A stretch of DNA of 12,383 nt from Candidatus Sulfopaludibacter sp. SbA3. GTDB taxonomy: Bacteria > Acidobacteriota > Terriglobia > 20CM-2-55-15. The translations under genes and the position numbers were made by a program. The notes under the pieces are model-generated. The model worked only from the letters and a program-made list of their open reading frames with translations. It was not told the DNA's origin and did no database searches. Shown here piece by piece: positions 1 through 6,661 of the stretch. The stretch lies in assembly GCA_945861845.1 (NCBI GenBank), contig CAMAWS010000041.1, positions 1 through 12,383 of the forward strand, in the 5' to 3' direction. Each line of letters begins with the position of its first letter. Within the stretch, counting starts at the first letter, position 1.

Positions 1-296
1 CCGCTGAAGCAATGATCGTGAGCAAGGGCATCGATCCTGACAAGGACTCCTATTCCGCATTCGGCGGCACCCGGCTGGCGCGGATGCTGAGTGAGGCGGG
101 CATTCGGAGGCTCTGGATCGGCGGGCTTGCGCAGGACTACTGTGTCAAGGCCTCTGCCATTGACGCGGCACAGCTCGGCATCGATGTGCATCTCATCGCA
201 GATGGCACACGGCCCGTCAACATCCGGCCGGAAGACGGTGAAATGGCGCTCCAGGAAATGCGTGATGCCGGTGTTTTCGTTGAGCGGGTGGCTTGA
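1..296 (+). CDS. pncA: Nicotinamidase, 3' part (5' end outside window)
   Basis: This is the C-terminal part of a nicotinamidase of the isochorismatase-like hydrolase superfamily, which converts nicotinamide to nicotinate and ammonia for NAD salvage. The frame is open to the left edge (first full codon at base 3), so the ATG at 12 is internal and the real start lies upstream. Visible family features are a Lys in V-S-K-G (bases 24-26), matching the catalytic lysine, the D-S-Y-S-A-F segment, and G-L-A-Q-D-Y-C-V with the nucleophilic Cys at bases 141-143. The catalytic Asp of the triad would be in the missing N-terminal half. The stop TGA at 294-296 is followed at once by pncB, the enzyme that uses its product, which supports the call. 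Other isochorismatase-like hydrolases share the fold, but the D-Y-C-V motif and the neighbour favour nicotinamidase. Confidence 0.9.
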   Translation, partial: AEAMIVSKGIDPDKDSYSAFGGTRLARMLSEAGIRRLWIGGLAQDYCVKASAIDAAQLGIDVHLIADGTRPVNIRPEDGEMALQEMRDAGVFVERVA

Positions 297-312
297 GGTG
301 GGCGGCGCATGG

Positions 313-1638
313 GTGAACGACGAGAACGCCGTACTCGCTGCCGATCTTTACGAACTGACGATGCTCCAGGCGTATTTCGACCTCGGCATGAACGGCGCCG
401 CGGTATTCGATCTCTTTGTCAGGCGATTGCCGTCCACCCGAAACTACCTCGTCACATGCGGCCTGGACGACGTCCTGCATTACCTCGAAACGCTTCACTT
501 TTCGTCCGACGCCCTCGGCTACCTCAAGTCGCTCGGCCGGTTCAGCGATGCCTTCCTGGACAACCTGCACAGCTTCCGGTTTACAGGCGACGCTTACGCC
601 GTACCGGAGGGCACCGTCGTTTTCGCAAATGAGCCGGTCATCGAGGTAGTGGCGCCGCTTCCACAGGCGCAGCTCATCGAAACCTTCCTTATGAACATGA
701 TCCATTGCCAGACGCTTGCCGCGTCAAAAGCCAGCCGCGTCATGACTGCGGCCGCGGGCCGCACTGTCGTCGACTTCGGCCTGCGCCGCATGCAGGGACT
801 GGATACCGGACTGAAATTCGCGCGAGGCTTCTACATCGCAGGAGTGGACGCCACTTCGAACACACTTGCCGGCCAGACTTATGGAATACCTGTCGCGGGC
901 ACGATGGCCCACAGCTTCATACAGGCCCACGGCACAGAAATGGATGCGTTCCGGGGATTCCTGAAGAGCTATCCAGACACGATTCTCCTCGTAGACACAT
1001 ATGACACTTTGAAAGGAGTCCATCACGTCGTTGAGCTTGCGCGCGAATTCGGCAATGACTTTCGAGTTCGCGGCATTCGACTCGATTCTGGAGACTTGAG
1101 CGTGCTTTCCCGGAAAGCCCGGCAGATCCTGGATGCCGCAGGGCTTCAAAAGATCGAGATCTTCGCCAGCAACAGCCTGGACGAATACGCGATCCGCGAC
1201 CTCGTTGCCGCGGGATCCCCGATCGACGGCTTCGGTGTAGGCTCGAAGATGGCTGTCTCGGCCGACGCTCCGTACCTGGATACTGTCTACAAACTCGTCG
1301 AATACAACGGCGAACCGCGAATGAAATTTTCCGAAAATAAACTTACGATGCCAGGCAGGAAACAGGTGTTTCGCCAGGACGATCACGACGTGATCGGGCT
1401 TAATGACGAGGCACTCAGCGGAGAACCGCTACTGGTGAAGGTTATGGAAGGCGGACAACGCACCGCGGCCGGCAAGGGCTCTCTTCAGTCGGCCAGGGAG
1501 AGAACACGCGCAAACCTGCAGAAACTTCCAGCCAATCTGCTTCAACTGGATCCGGCCCATACGCCTTACCCTGTGGAAATCTCCGCGAGCCTTCACGCGC
1601 TGATCGAACATGAGCGTTTGCGAATGCAAGCCCAATAG
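313..1638 (+). CDS. pncB: Nicotinate phosphoribosyltransferase
   Basis: This enzyme joins nicotinate and PRPP, with ATP hydrolysis, to give nicotinate mononucleotide in the cytoplasmic Preiss-Handler salvage route. From the GTG at 313 it has 441 residues, normal for the family. Motifs in order are D-L-Y-E-L-T-M at 11-17, F-G-L-R-R at 155-159, G-T-M-A-H-S at 196-201 with His200 in the place of the autophosphorylated histidine, L-V-D-T-Y-D at 226-231, R-L-D-S-G-D at 256-261 and G-F-G-V-G-S at 306-311. The start is uncertain. GTG at 298 (446 residues) and GTG at 313 are both in frame, and 313 was chosen because GAGG at 295-298 lies upstream and the N-terminus then matches the usual family start. 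Either start lies 1-16 bp after pncA, so coupled translation is likely. Oddly, the last nine residues (H-E-R-L-R-M-Q-A-Q) and the stop are encoded by a hairpin repeat found twice more in the window, so the native C-terminus was probably replaced. Confidence 0.93.
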   Translation: MNDENAVLAADLYELTMLQAYFDLGMNGAAVFDLFVRRLPSTRNYLVTCGLDDVLHYLETLHFSSDALGYLKSLGRFSDAFLDNLHSFRFTGDAYAVPEGTVVFANEPVIEVVAPLPQAQLIETFLMNMIHCQTLAASKASRVMTAAAGRTVVDFGLRRMQGLDTGLKFARGFYIAGVDATSNTLAGQTYGIPVAGTMAHSFIQAHGTEMDAFRGFLKSYPDTILLVDTYDTLKGVHHVVELAREFGNDFRVRGIRLDSGDLSVLSRKARQILDAAGLQKIEIFASNSLDEYAIRDLVAAGSPIDGFGVGSKMAVSADAPYLDTVYKLVEYNGEPRMKFSENKLTMPGRKQVFRQDDHDVIGLNDEALSGEPLLVKVMEGGQRTAAGKGSLQSARERTRANLQKLPANLLQLDPAHTPYPVEISASLHALIEHERLRMQAQ

Positions 1639-1653
1639 GGCGCAGCCATAAAG
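1609..1653 (+). repeat. Hairpin repeat, copy A
   Basis: This 45-nt unit runs from CATGAGCG to CATAAAG and matches copy B (3360-3404) at 39 of 45 positions. The invariant parts are GCGAATGCAAGCCC and ATAGGGCGCAGC. It can fold: TGCG (1619-1622) pairs with CGCA (1641-1644), and CCC and GGG close an inner loop of AATA. The 5' half is coding sequence for the end of pncB and supplies its TAG stop (1636-1638). There is no T-tract after it, so it is not a standard intrinsic terminator. Confidence 0.8.
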
Positions 1654-1677
1654 TAAAAGTCACCCTCTCCCGTTCGG

Positions 1678-1707
1678 TTGCCGTCCAATCGACTTGCAAA
1701 TTAGAAT
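1678..1707 (+). promoter_or_regulatory. Possible promoter of the AAA/DUF4143 gene
   Basis: TTGCCG (1678-1683, 4 of 6 to the -35 consensus) and TAGAAT (1702-1707, 5 of 6 to the -10 consensus) are 18 bp apart. A transcript would begin near 1714, only about 7-16 nt before the candidate ATG codons, giving an almost leaderless message. This fits the absence of a Shine-Dalgarno site. It is a pattern match only. Confidence 0.3.
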
Positions 1708-1727
1708 TGTAACTTCTAATATGCAAG
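1693..1727 (+). promoter_or_regulatory. Palindrome over the start of the AAA/DUF4143 gene (possible operator)
   Basis: Two 14-nt arms, CTTGCAAATTAGAA (1693-1706) and TTCTAATATGCAAG (1714-1727), are complementary at 13 of 14 positions around a 7-nt spacer. The site is AT-rich in a GC-rich setting. It covers the candidate -10 hexamer and the first ATG (1721). Such symmetry suits a dimeric DNA-binding protein. The downstream protein carries a winged-helix-like segment, so autoregulation is a reasonable inference. An RNA hairpin that hides the start codon is the alternative. Confidence 0.55.
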
Positions 1728-2890
1728 CTATGTGGAGGCGGCTTGCAGCGCTACGTTTACTCGACCTCTGGAAGCAGTTTCCTGCAGTTCTCATTTTGGG
1801 CGCACGGCAGGTGGGAAAGACCACCCTTGCTCGTGAGAGTTTTCCTGGCGTTCCATACTGCGACCTGGAAGAACCCTCCTTGCGGGAGCTTTTCACGAGC
1901 GATCCTACTTTCCAAATTGAGCGCCGGGCTCAGCCGGCGCTTATTCTCGATGAAGCCCAGTCCGTGCCGGCCGTGTTCGCAAGTCTGCGGGGCCTTATCG
2001 ATAGTGAGCGGTCGAGAAAGGGGCGATTCTTGTTGCTGGGTTCTGCCCAGCCCGCGCTCGTGCGGCAAGTATCGGAGACATTGGCGGGGCGGATTGGAAT
2101 CCTGGAACTGGATCCCTTCACCGTGTCCGAAGTTCGAACGGGCCGCGAAAAGAAGACGTGGCGGGATGTCTGGTTACAGGGCGGGTTTCCGGACGCGCTG
2201 CGCGGTTCGTTTCGCGAGTGGTGGGAGGCCTACTTGCGGACGTACGTCGAGCGAGACCTGCCGCACATCGGAGTCTCGGCCGACCCCCTGCTGCTCCGGC
2301 GAATGCTGACGATGCTGGCCCATTCTCAGGGCGGCCTGTTGAATGCTTCTCAATTCGGCAACTCTCTGGGGGTTTCCTATCACACGGTGCAGCGCTACCT
2401 CGACATACTGGAACAAACATTTCTGGTTCAACGGCTGCCGCCCTATTTTCGGAACGTTGGAAAGCGGCTGACAAAGTCTCCAAAGGTCTATCTTCGAGAC
2501 ACCGGGCTGCTGCACCACTTGCTGAACATCGGATCGATGGAAGAACTCGACAGTCACCCCATCCGCGGCGCCAGTTGGGAGACTTTCGTCATCGAGGATG
2601 TACGCCGAAGGGAAAAACTGCTTCGCCCTCACAGCCAGTTCTATTTCTGGCGCACCGCGGCTGGTGCCGAGCTCGACCTGATTATCGAACGCGGCTCAAA
2701 ACGTTTTGCAATCGAAGTGAAGGCAGGTCGCGGCGGCAATGGCAACCTGGGGCGAACTCTCGAACAGGCCTCTCTCGACGTAAAGGCGAGCGGCGTCTGG
2801 ATACTCGACCAAGCCGAGGGCTCCGAACCCTTACGGCCTGGCGTGGAGCGAAGAGGCTGGCCGGAGAATAGTGACTGGCTGCCGGAGTAG
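1721..2890 (+). CDS. AAA/DUF4143-family ATPase (AAA_14 plus DUF4143)
   Basis: This 389-residue protein belongs to a widespread accessory ATPase family of unknown cellular role. The N-terminal AAA domain has Walker A G-A-R-Q-V-G-K-T at 27-34, Walker B L-I-L-D-E-A-Q at 74-80 and a sensor-like G-S-A-Q at 107-110. The family segments G-G-F-P (154-157) and Y-V-E-R-D-L-P (175-181) follow. Residues about 205-240 look like a winged helix (N-A-S-Q-F-G-N-S-L-G-V-S-Y-H-T-V-Q-R-Y-L). The C-terminal DUF4143 part resembles a PD-(D/E)XK nuclease fold: W-E-T-F-V-I-E near 286-292, E-L-D-L at 317-320 and I-E-V-K at 331-334. All key residues are present, so it appears intact. ATG 1721 and ATG 1730 are both possible starts, and neither has a clear ribosome site. 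It stands alone, 82 bp after pncB and before a transposase remnant, as expected for a mobile single gene. A defence or toxin-like role is conceivable, but nothing here shows it. Confidence 0.9.
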   Translation: MQAMWRRLAALRLLDLWKQFPAVLILGARQVGKTTLARESFPGVPYCDLEEPSLRELFTSDPTFQIERRAQPALILDEAQSVPAVFASLRGLIDSERSRKGRFLLLGSAQPALVRQVSETLAGRIGILELDPFTVSEVRTGREKKTWRDVWLQGGFPDALRGSFREWWEAYLRTYVERDLPHIGVSADPLLLRRMLTMLAHSQGGLLNASQFGNSLGVSYHTVQRYLDILEQTFLVQRLPPYFRNVGKRLTKSPKVYLRDTGLLHHLLNIGSMEELDSHPIRGASWETFVIEDVRRREKLLRPHSQFYFWRTAAGAELDLIIERGSKRFAIEVKAGRGGNGNLGRTLEQASLDVKASGVWILDQAEGSEPLRPGVERRGWPENSDWLPE

Positions 2891-3088
2891 TTCCGCCGGA
2901 CTTCATGATCGGAACGAAGCTCACACATTTCTCAAGGCCTGCGCCTACAGCGGAAAAAGTCGGCAAACACGGGACAATCGCGACAATGTAGTCGCTGCCG
3001 ATCCGGATTTATTCAGTCGCCGCCCACGCATGTTGCTCAGGATATTACTCCGTGATTAGGGTGCCAGCTTGCATCATGCCACGCCTTC

Positions 3089-3544
3089 GTGGCTATCGAC
3101 GTCGCGTACCAGCCGCGCAATCCGGAAACGACAGTGCTGTATCAGGTCGTCGCGGAACAGCTGGAAACTTTCCTTGCCAGACAGCAGGAGCGTGACCGGC
3201 CGGTCCCGCGATTCGTGGAAAAAGAATTTCGTGCCTTCAGGGATTGCGGAATTCTGGCGCGGGGTTTCCTGCGGCTCCACTGCCAGGATTGCCGACAGGA
3301 TCGCTTGCTGGCGTTTTCCTGCATATTCGGGTCTGGTGCCCGTCGTGTGGTGGTCGGCGCATGAGCGGAGGCGAATGCAAGCCCGATAGGGCGCAGCTAT
3401 CAAGAAATGTCGGACACTGCGGCGCATCTGGTGGACCGCGTATTTTCGATTGTCGCGGTACGCCAGTGGGTCATATCGGTGCCCTTCGCGCTGCGCTGCC
3501 GCATGGGCTACGATGCGCGCCTCACCACGCGCAGGTTGACATAA
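3089..3544 (+). pseudogene. IS91-family transposase remnant (N-terminal zinc-binding part)
   Basis: From the GTG at 3089 the frame reads like the start of an IS91-type transposase: Y-Q-P-R-N-P-E, then V-L-Y-Q-V-V-A-E-Q-L-E-T-F, P-R-F-V-E-K-E-F-R, G-I-L-A-R-G-F-L-R and the zinc-ligand pair C-Q-D-C. The reading then breaks. Between the Cys of A-F-S-C and C-P-S-C-G-G-R-R-M there are 14 nt where I expect 15, so the frame slips by one. Directly after R-R-M a 46-bp hairpin repeat interrupts the gene, and downstream the original frame resumes as M-S-D-T-A-A-H-L-V-D-R-V-F, then V-R-Q-W-V, P-F-A-L-R and Y-D-A-R-L-T, ending at TAA 3542-3544. Only about the first third of a normal transposase remains and the catalytic tyrosine domain is missing, so it is dead. 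The flanks 2891-3088 and 3545-3618 show no gene and no clear IS ends. The family match is from memory of these proteins. Confidence 0.85.
3360..3406 (+). repeat. Hairpin repeat, copy B, inserted in the IS91 remnant
   Basis: This copy starts CATGAGCGGAGGCG, continues AATGCAAGCCCGATAGGG and then CGCAGCTAT. It differs from copy A at 6 of 45 positions. GCCC (3381-3384) and GGGC (3389-3392) form a short stem with a GATA loop. It splits the transposase reading exactly between R-R-M and S-D-T-A-A. Removing the 46 bases 3361-3406 restores a continuous frame across the join, and ATG occurs at both edges (3361-3363 and 3407-3409). This is the best evidence in the window that the repeat moves or moved. 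Confidence 0.82.
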
Positions 3545-3618
3545 CGCCCATACTCTGACATTCCCACCGCTGCCATCGTCATCGGCCACTGCTTGGATCG
3601 CTTATCGGCAAGTCAAAA

Positions 3619-4377
3619 TCATCCTCTCCCGATAAACGGCATTTTGGTCGCCATGATCGTCATGAACTGCACGTTTACGTCGAGAGGCAGATTCGCCATG
3701 TAGAGCACGGCGCGGGTGACATGGTCGACGTCTATTGTCGGTTCCACCGCCAGTGTCCCGTTGGCCTGCAGGACGCCGGTCTTCATTTTTGCAGTCATTT
3801 TGGTTTCGGCATTTCCGATGTCGATCTGGCCACAGGCAATATCGAATTCCCTGCCCTCGAGCGCCGTGGACTTGGTGAGGCCGGTGAGCGCGTGCTTCGT
3901 GGCAGTATACGGTGTGAACTTCGGACGCGGCACGGACGCAGAAATCGAACCGTTATTGATGATTCGGCCGCCCCGTGGAGTCTGGGCCTTCATGATCCTG
4001 AAGGCTTCCTGCGTACAAAGGAACGCCCCGGTCAGATTGACATCCACGACCTTCTGCCATTGTTCGAGCGTGATGTCCTCCATGGCAATGGCCGGGGTGC
4101 CCGACCCTGCATTGTTAAACAGGAGATCAAGCCTGCCGAATGCCTCCCTTGTTCTGGAGAACAACGCGCGAACAGCTTCCGGAATACTCACGTCCGTCTG
4201 CACAACGATGGTTTGGGCGCCAAACTCCGCCGCCTCCTTCGCCGTCTCCTCCAGCAACTCCGCACGCCGGCCGGCGAGGACGACGGAATAACCGTCCTTG
4301 ACGAGCCCGATTGCCGCGTATTTTCCGATGCCGGTTCCTGCCCCCGTAACGATCGCAACCTTATTAGATATACCCAT
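3619..4377 (-). CDS. Short-chain dehydrogenase/reductase (classical SDR)
   Basis: This 252-residue NAD(P)-dependent oxidoreductase is of the classical SDR type with a Rossmann fold. Visible motifs are the dinucleotide loop T-G-A-G-T-G-I-G at 11-18, N-N-A-G at 88-91, the catalytic-tetrad Asn114 in V-N-L-T-G, Ser144 in N-N-G-S, and Y-T-A-T-K with Tyr157 and Lys161. The basic pair in L-A-G-R-R (37-38) after the second strand suggests NADP preference. All catalytic residues are present, so it should be active, but the substrate cannot be told from sequence. It is the only minus-strand gene here and lies between a dead transposase and the tRNA gene, so nothing nearby hints at a pathway. The ATG at 4375-4377 has no good Shine-Dalgarno site and a weak promoter sits just upstream, so a leaderless start is possible. 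The C-terminus G-R-G-stop lies in a short sequence that recurs after pncB. Confidence 0.93.
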   Translation of the reverse strand: MGISNKVAIVTGAGTGIGKYAAIGLVKDGYSVVLAGRRAELLEETAKEAAEFGAQTIVVQTDVSIPEAVRALFSRTREAFGRLDLLFNNAGSGTPAIAMEDITLEQWQKVVDVNLTGAFLCTQEAFRIMKAQTPRGGRIINNGSISASVPRPKFTPYTATKHALTGLTKSTALEGREFDIACGQIDIGNAETKMTAKMKTGVLQANGTLAVEPTIDVDHVTRAVLYMANLPLDVNVQFMTIMATKMPFIGRG

Positions 4378-4386
4378 AGTCCGGAT

Positions 4387-4415
4387 ATGATGGCGGGCGT
4401 TGAATCGCTTCGCAA
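4387..4415 (-). promoter_or_regulatory. Possible promoter of the SDR gene
   Basis: On the minus strand TTGCGA (4410-4415) and CATCAT (4387-4392) are separated by 17 bp, each matching the sigma-70 consensus at 4 of 6 positions. Transcription would begin only a few bases before the ATG, in line with the missing ribosome site. Weak evidence. Confidence 0.25.
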
Positions 4416-4427
4416 CTGGAAAGCAAT

Positions 4428-4512
4428 CATGAGCGGCTGCGAATGCAAACCCGGCGCGAAGCGTGAGCGCAATAGCGCGAAACCTGAAGTGAGGGCGCAG
4501 CCATATGAGAAG
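4428..4512 (+). repeat. Hairpin repeat, copy C, long form
   Basis: The left part (CATGAGCG, GCT, GCGAATGCAA, then ACCC) and the right part (GGGCGCAGCCAT, 4493-4504) match copies A and B. The 4-nt loop of those copies is replaced by 40 nt (4453-4492). GGCTGCG (4435-4441) pairs perfectly with CGCAGCC (4496-4502), and CCC (4450-4452) can pair with GGG (4493-4495). The extra part holds its own small stems: GCG-TGAG-CGC at 4461-4470, and GCGC at 4454-4457 facing GCGC at 4475-4478. Its tail abuts the -35 hexamer of the tRNA gene. Confidence 0.7.
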
Positions 4513-4541
4513 TTGACAGCAACGTAACGGGTCCGCACAAT
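4513..4541 (+). promoter_or_regulatory. Likely promoter of tRNA-Leu and possibly the tig-clpPX block
   Basis: A perfect -35 hexamer TTGACA (4513-4518) is followed after 17 bp by CACAAT (4536-4541, 4 of 6 to the -10 consensus). Transcription would begin within a few bases of the tRNA 5' end at 4552. No other strong candidate lies between the SDR gene and tig. Confidence 0.5.
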
Positions 4542-4550
4542 CAAACTTAT

Positions 4551-4633
<83 letters not shown>

Positions 4634-4643
4634 TGGGGAGAAG

Positions 4644-5939
4644 ATGAAAGTAGAACTAATTGACGTCAGCGAGGTTAAGAAGAATCTCGACATTGAGATT
4701 CCTCAGGATGTGGTCGACGGGGAGATCCTGCAGATCGCGCGGGAATTCGCGCGAAAGGCGCGAGTACCGGGTTTTCGTCCGGGAAAGGTTCCGATCAACG
4801 TGGTACGGAACCGCTTCAAGGAAGAAATTGTTTCCGAGATGATGCAGCATCTGCTGCCGAAGTATTTCTCAGAAGCGGCCCAAAGCCGCGAACTGGATAT
4901 CGTCGACTCGCCACAGTTTGAAAAGATCGACTATGCACTTGGCCAGCCGCTTCGCTTCAAGGCTGTCTTTGAAATTTATCCTCAACTCAACGTGAGCAAC
5001 TACGTCGGCATTCCTGGCGAGGAAGCCTCGATTGCCGTCGAAGAGCCGGAAATCGCGGCAACTCTGACGCGGCTGCAGGAGAACATGGCCGAACTGTCGC
5101 CGGTGGAGGAGCAGCGTCCTGCCAGGGAAGGCGACTTTGCCGAAATCTCATTTACCGGGACGGCGCCGGGATCTGAAGAACAGCCTCTGACTGCCGAAAA
5201 AGCCGTCTGTGAAATCGGCGGTAAGACGACCCTTAAGGAATTCACCGACAATCTGATGGGCGCCGCTCCCGGAGAGGAAAGGATCTTTCCGGTGAGTTAC
5301 CGGCCGGACTACCCCGAGAAAAAGCTCGCTGGGAAGACCGTCCAGTACACGGTCAGGATGGAAGCCATCAAGGAGAAGAAGGTTCCGGAACTGGGTGATG
5401 AGTTCGCGCAAGGCCTGGGCGATTACAAGACCCTTGATGAATTGAAGGCGAAAGTCCGGCAGGATCTGGAGAAACACAAGAAAGAGCACGCTCAGGAACA
5501 ACTGCGTGAGAAGCTCCTCGAGTGGCTTGAAGACAATAACGATTTTGAGATTCCGGAAACGCTTGTGAAACGCCAGCTCCAGATTCGGGTCCAGCGGCTG
5601 CTGCGCGATCTCTCCAGGCAAGGCATCAATCCGGAGAGGCTCGATGTCGATTGGAGCAAGATCCAGGAAGACCAGCGCAAGCAGGCGACCCGGGACGTCA
5701 AGGGATCTTTGATCCTCGATTTCATCTCGGACAAGGAAGGCATCGGCTCAACGGACGAGGAAGTCGAAGCTGAAGTACAGAGGATCGCGGCCGAAACAGA
5801 CCGGCCAAGGGAGAAGGTAATGGAGGTCTTGAACCGGGATTCCGGGCTGGACAGACTCAAGGGACAGATCCGAAACAAGAAGGTTCTCGACTTCTTGCAG
5901 GAACGGGCGCAGCTCCAGCCTTCAAGTAATACCGATTGA
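4644..5939 (+). CDS. tig: Trigger factor, ribosome-associated chaperone
   Basis: Trigger factor binds ribosomal protein uL23 at the tunnel exit and shields new polypeptides; it also has peptidyl-prolyl isomerase activity. The 431-residue length is typical. The N-terminal ribosome-binding domain carries the signature G-F-R-P-G-K-V-P at 43-50. A PPIase domain of FKBP type spans about 160-243, starting at R-E-G-D-F-A-E-I-S-F. The rest is the helical, charged C-terminal arm domain, ending in a glutamine- and serine-rich tail. The ATG at 4644 has a purine-rich GGGGAG site at 4635-4640, right after the tRNA 3' end. The gene therefore likely shares a transcript with tRNA-Leu, and tRNA 3' processing would leave only about a 10-nt leader containing the ribosome site. 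It heads the tig-clpP-clpX-lon order known from many bacteria. Confidence 0.97.
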   Translation: MKVELIDVSEVKKNLDIEIPQDVVDGEILQIAREFARKARVPGFRPGKVPINVVRNRFKEEIVSEMMQHLLPKYFSEAAQSRELDIVDSPQFEKIDYALGQPLRFKAVFEIYPQLNVSNYVGIPGEEASIAVEEPEIAATLTRLQENMAELSPVEEQRPAREGDFAEISFTGTAPGSEEQPLTAEKAVCEIGGKTTLKEFTDNLMGAAPGEERIFPVSYRPDYPEKKLAGKTVQYTVRMEAIKEKKVPELGDEFAQGLGDYKTLDELKAKVRQDLEKHKKEHAQEQLREKLLEWLEDNNDFEIPETLVKRQLQIRVQRLLRDLSRQGINPERLDVDWSKIQEDQRKQATRDVKGSLILDFISDKEGIGSTDEEVEAEVQRIAAETDRPREKVMEVLNRDSGLDRLKGQIRNKKVLDFLQERAQLQPSSNTD

Positions 5940-5983
5940 CCCGCAAATGCCCTAACTTGAGAATTAAGACAGGACTGCTTTAA

Positions 5984-6589
5984 ATGAAGAATGAACAATA
6001 CAACACGCTGATACCGATGGTGGTCGAGCAAACGAACCGTGGCGAGCGCGCTTACGATATTTACTCGCGACTCCTTCGGGACAGCATCATTTTTATTGGA
6101 ACCCCGATCGACGACAACGTGTCGAACGTCGTGACGGCGCAACTGCTTTTCCTGGAAGCCGAAGACCCGGAACGCGACATTTCGCTCTACATCAACAGTC
6201 CGGGAGGATCGATAACCGCGGGACTGGCAATCTACGACACCATCCAGTTCATCCGCAACGACGTCACCACGATCTGCGTTGGACAGGCAGCCAGCATGGC
6301 CGCCGTACTGCTGGCGGCGGGTGCAGCCAAGAAACGGTTTGCGCTTCCCAATGCGCGCATCCTGATACATCAGCCGTGGCTGGGAGGATTGCAGGGACAG
6401 GCAACCGACATCGACATCCAGGCGAGGGAGATTCTGCGGATCAGGGACATCTTGAATGGGATTCTTGCCAAGCACACGGCGCAACCGGTGGAAAGAATCG
6501 GAAAAGACGTCGAACGCGATTACATCATGACGGCGGAGCAGGCAAAAGAGTATGGTATTATCGACGAAGTCATTTCAAAGCGCACATAG
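5984..6589 (+). CDS. clpP: ATP-dependent Clp protease, proteolytic subunit
   Basis: ClpP forms the two-ring, 14-subunit serine peptidase chamber that degrades proteins fed in by ClpX. The 201 residues contain the full catalytic triad: Ser104 in G-Q-A-A-S-M-A, His129 in I-L-I-H-Q-P and Asp179 in V-E-R-D-Y. The oxyanion-region motif N-S-P-G-G-S is at 71-76. The N-terminal L-I-P-M-V-V-E-Q-T (9-17) matches the mature ClpP start, which leaves a propeptide of about 8 residues, shorter than in E. coli. The ATG at 5984 has AGGA at 5971-5974. The ATG at 6017 would remove the conserved L-I-P, so it was rejected. clpP lies 44 bp after tig and 72 bp before clpX. Confidence 0.98.
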   Translation: MKNEQYNTLIPMVVEQTNRGERAYDIYSRLLRDSIIFIGTPIDDNVSNVVTAQLLFLEAEDPERDISLYINSPGGSITAGLAIYDTIQFIRNDVTTICVGQAASMAAVLLAAGAAKKRFALPNARILIHQPWLGGLQGQATDIDIQAREILRIRDILNGILAKHTAQPVERIGKDVERDYIMTAEQAKEYGIIDEVISKRT

Positions 6590-6661
6590 GCCTAAGAACG
6601 GCGCTGGACGTGGATTTCAGCGGCTCAGTGTAAGAACAAAAGGATAAGCCATTGAAGAACA

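Noticed and set aside
724..1386. 220-residue minus-strand open frame
   Set aside because: It is antisense to pncB and shows no motif of its own.
1618..1660. Repeat copy A as an intrinsic terminator of pncB
   Set aside because: The hairpin is plausible but what follows is A-rich (ATAAAGTAAAAG), with no run of T.
2890..2915. GTTCCG/CGGAAC inverted repeat just after the AAA/DUF4143 stop, as a terminator
   Set aside because: The stem is six base pairs with a 14-nt loop and no T-tract follows, so chance is likely.
3074..3589. 171-residue minus-strand open frame
   Set aside because: It is antisense to the IS91 remnant, whose plus-strand reading shows clear family motifs. It also contains the reverse reading of repeat copy B and has no recognisable domain.
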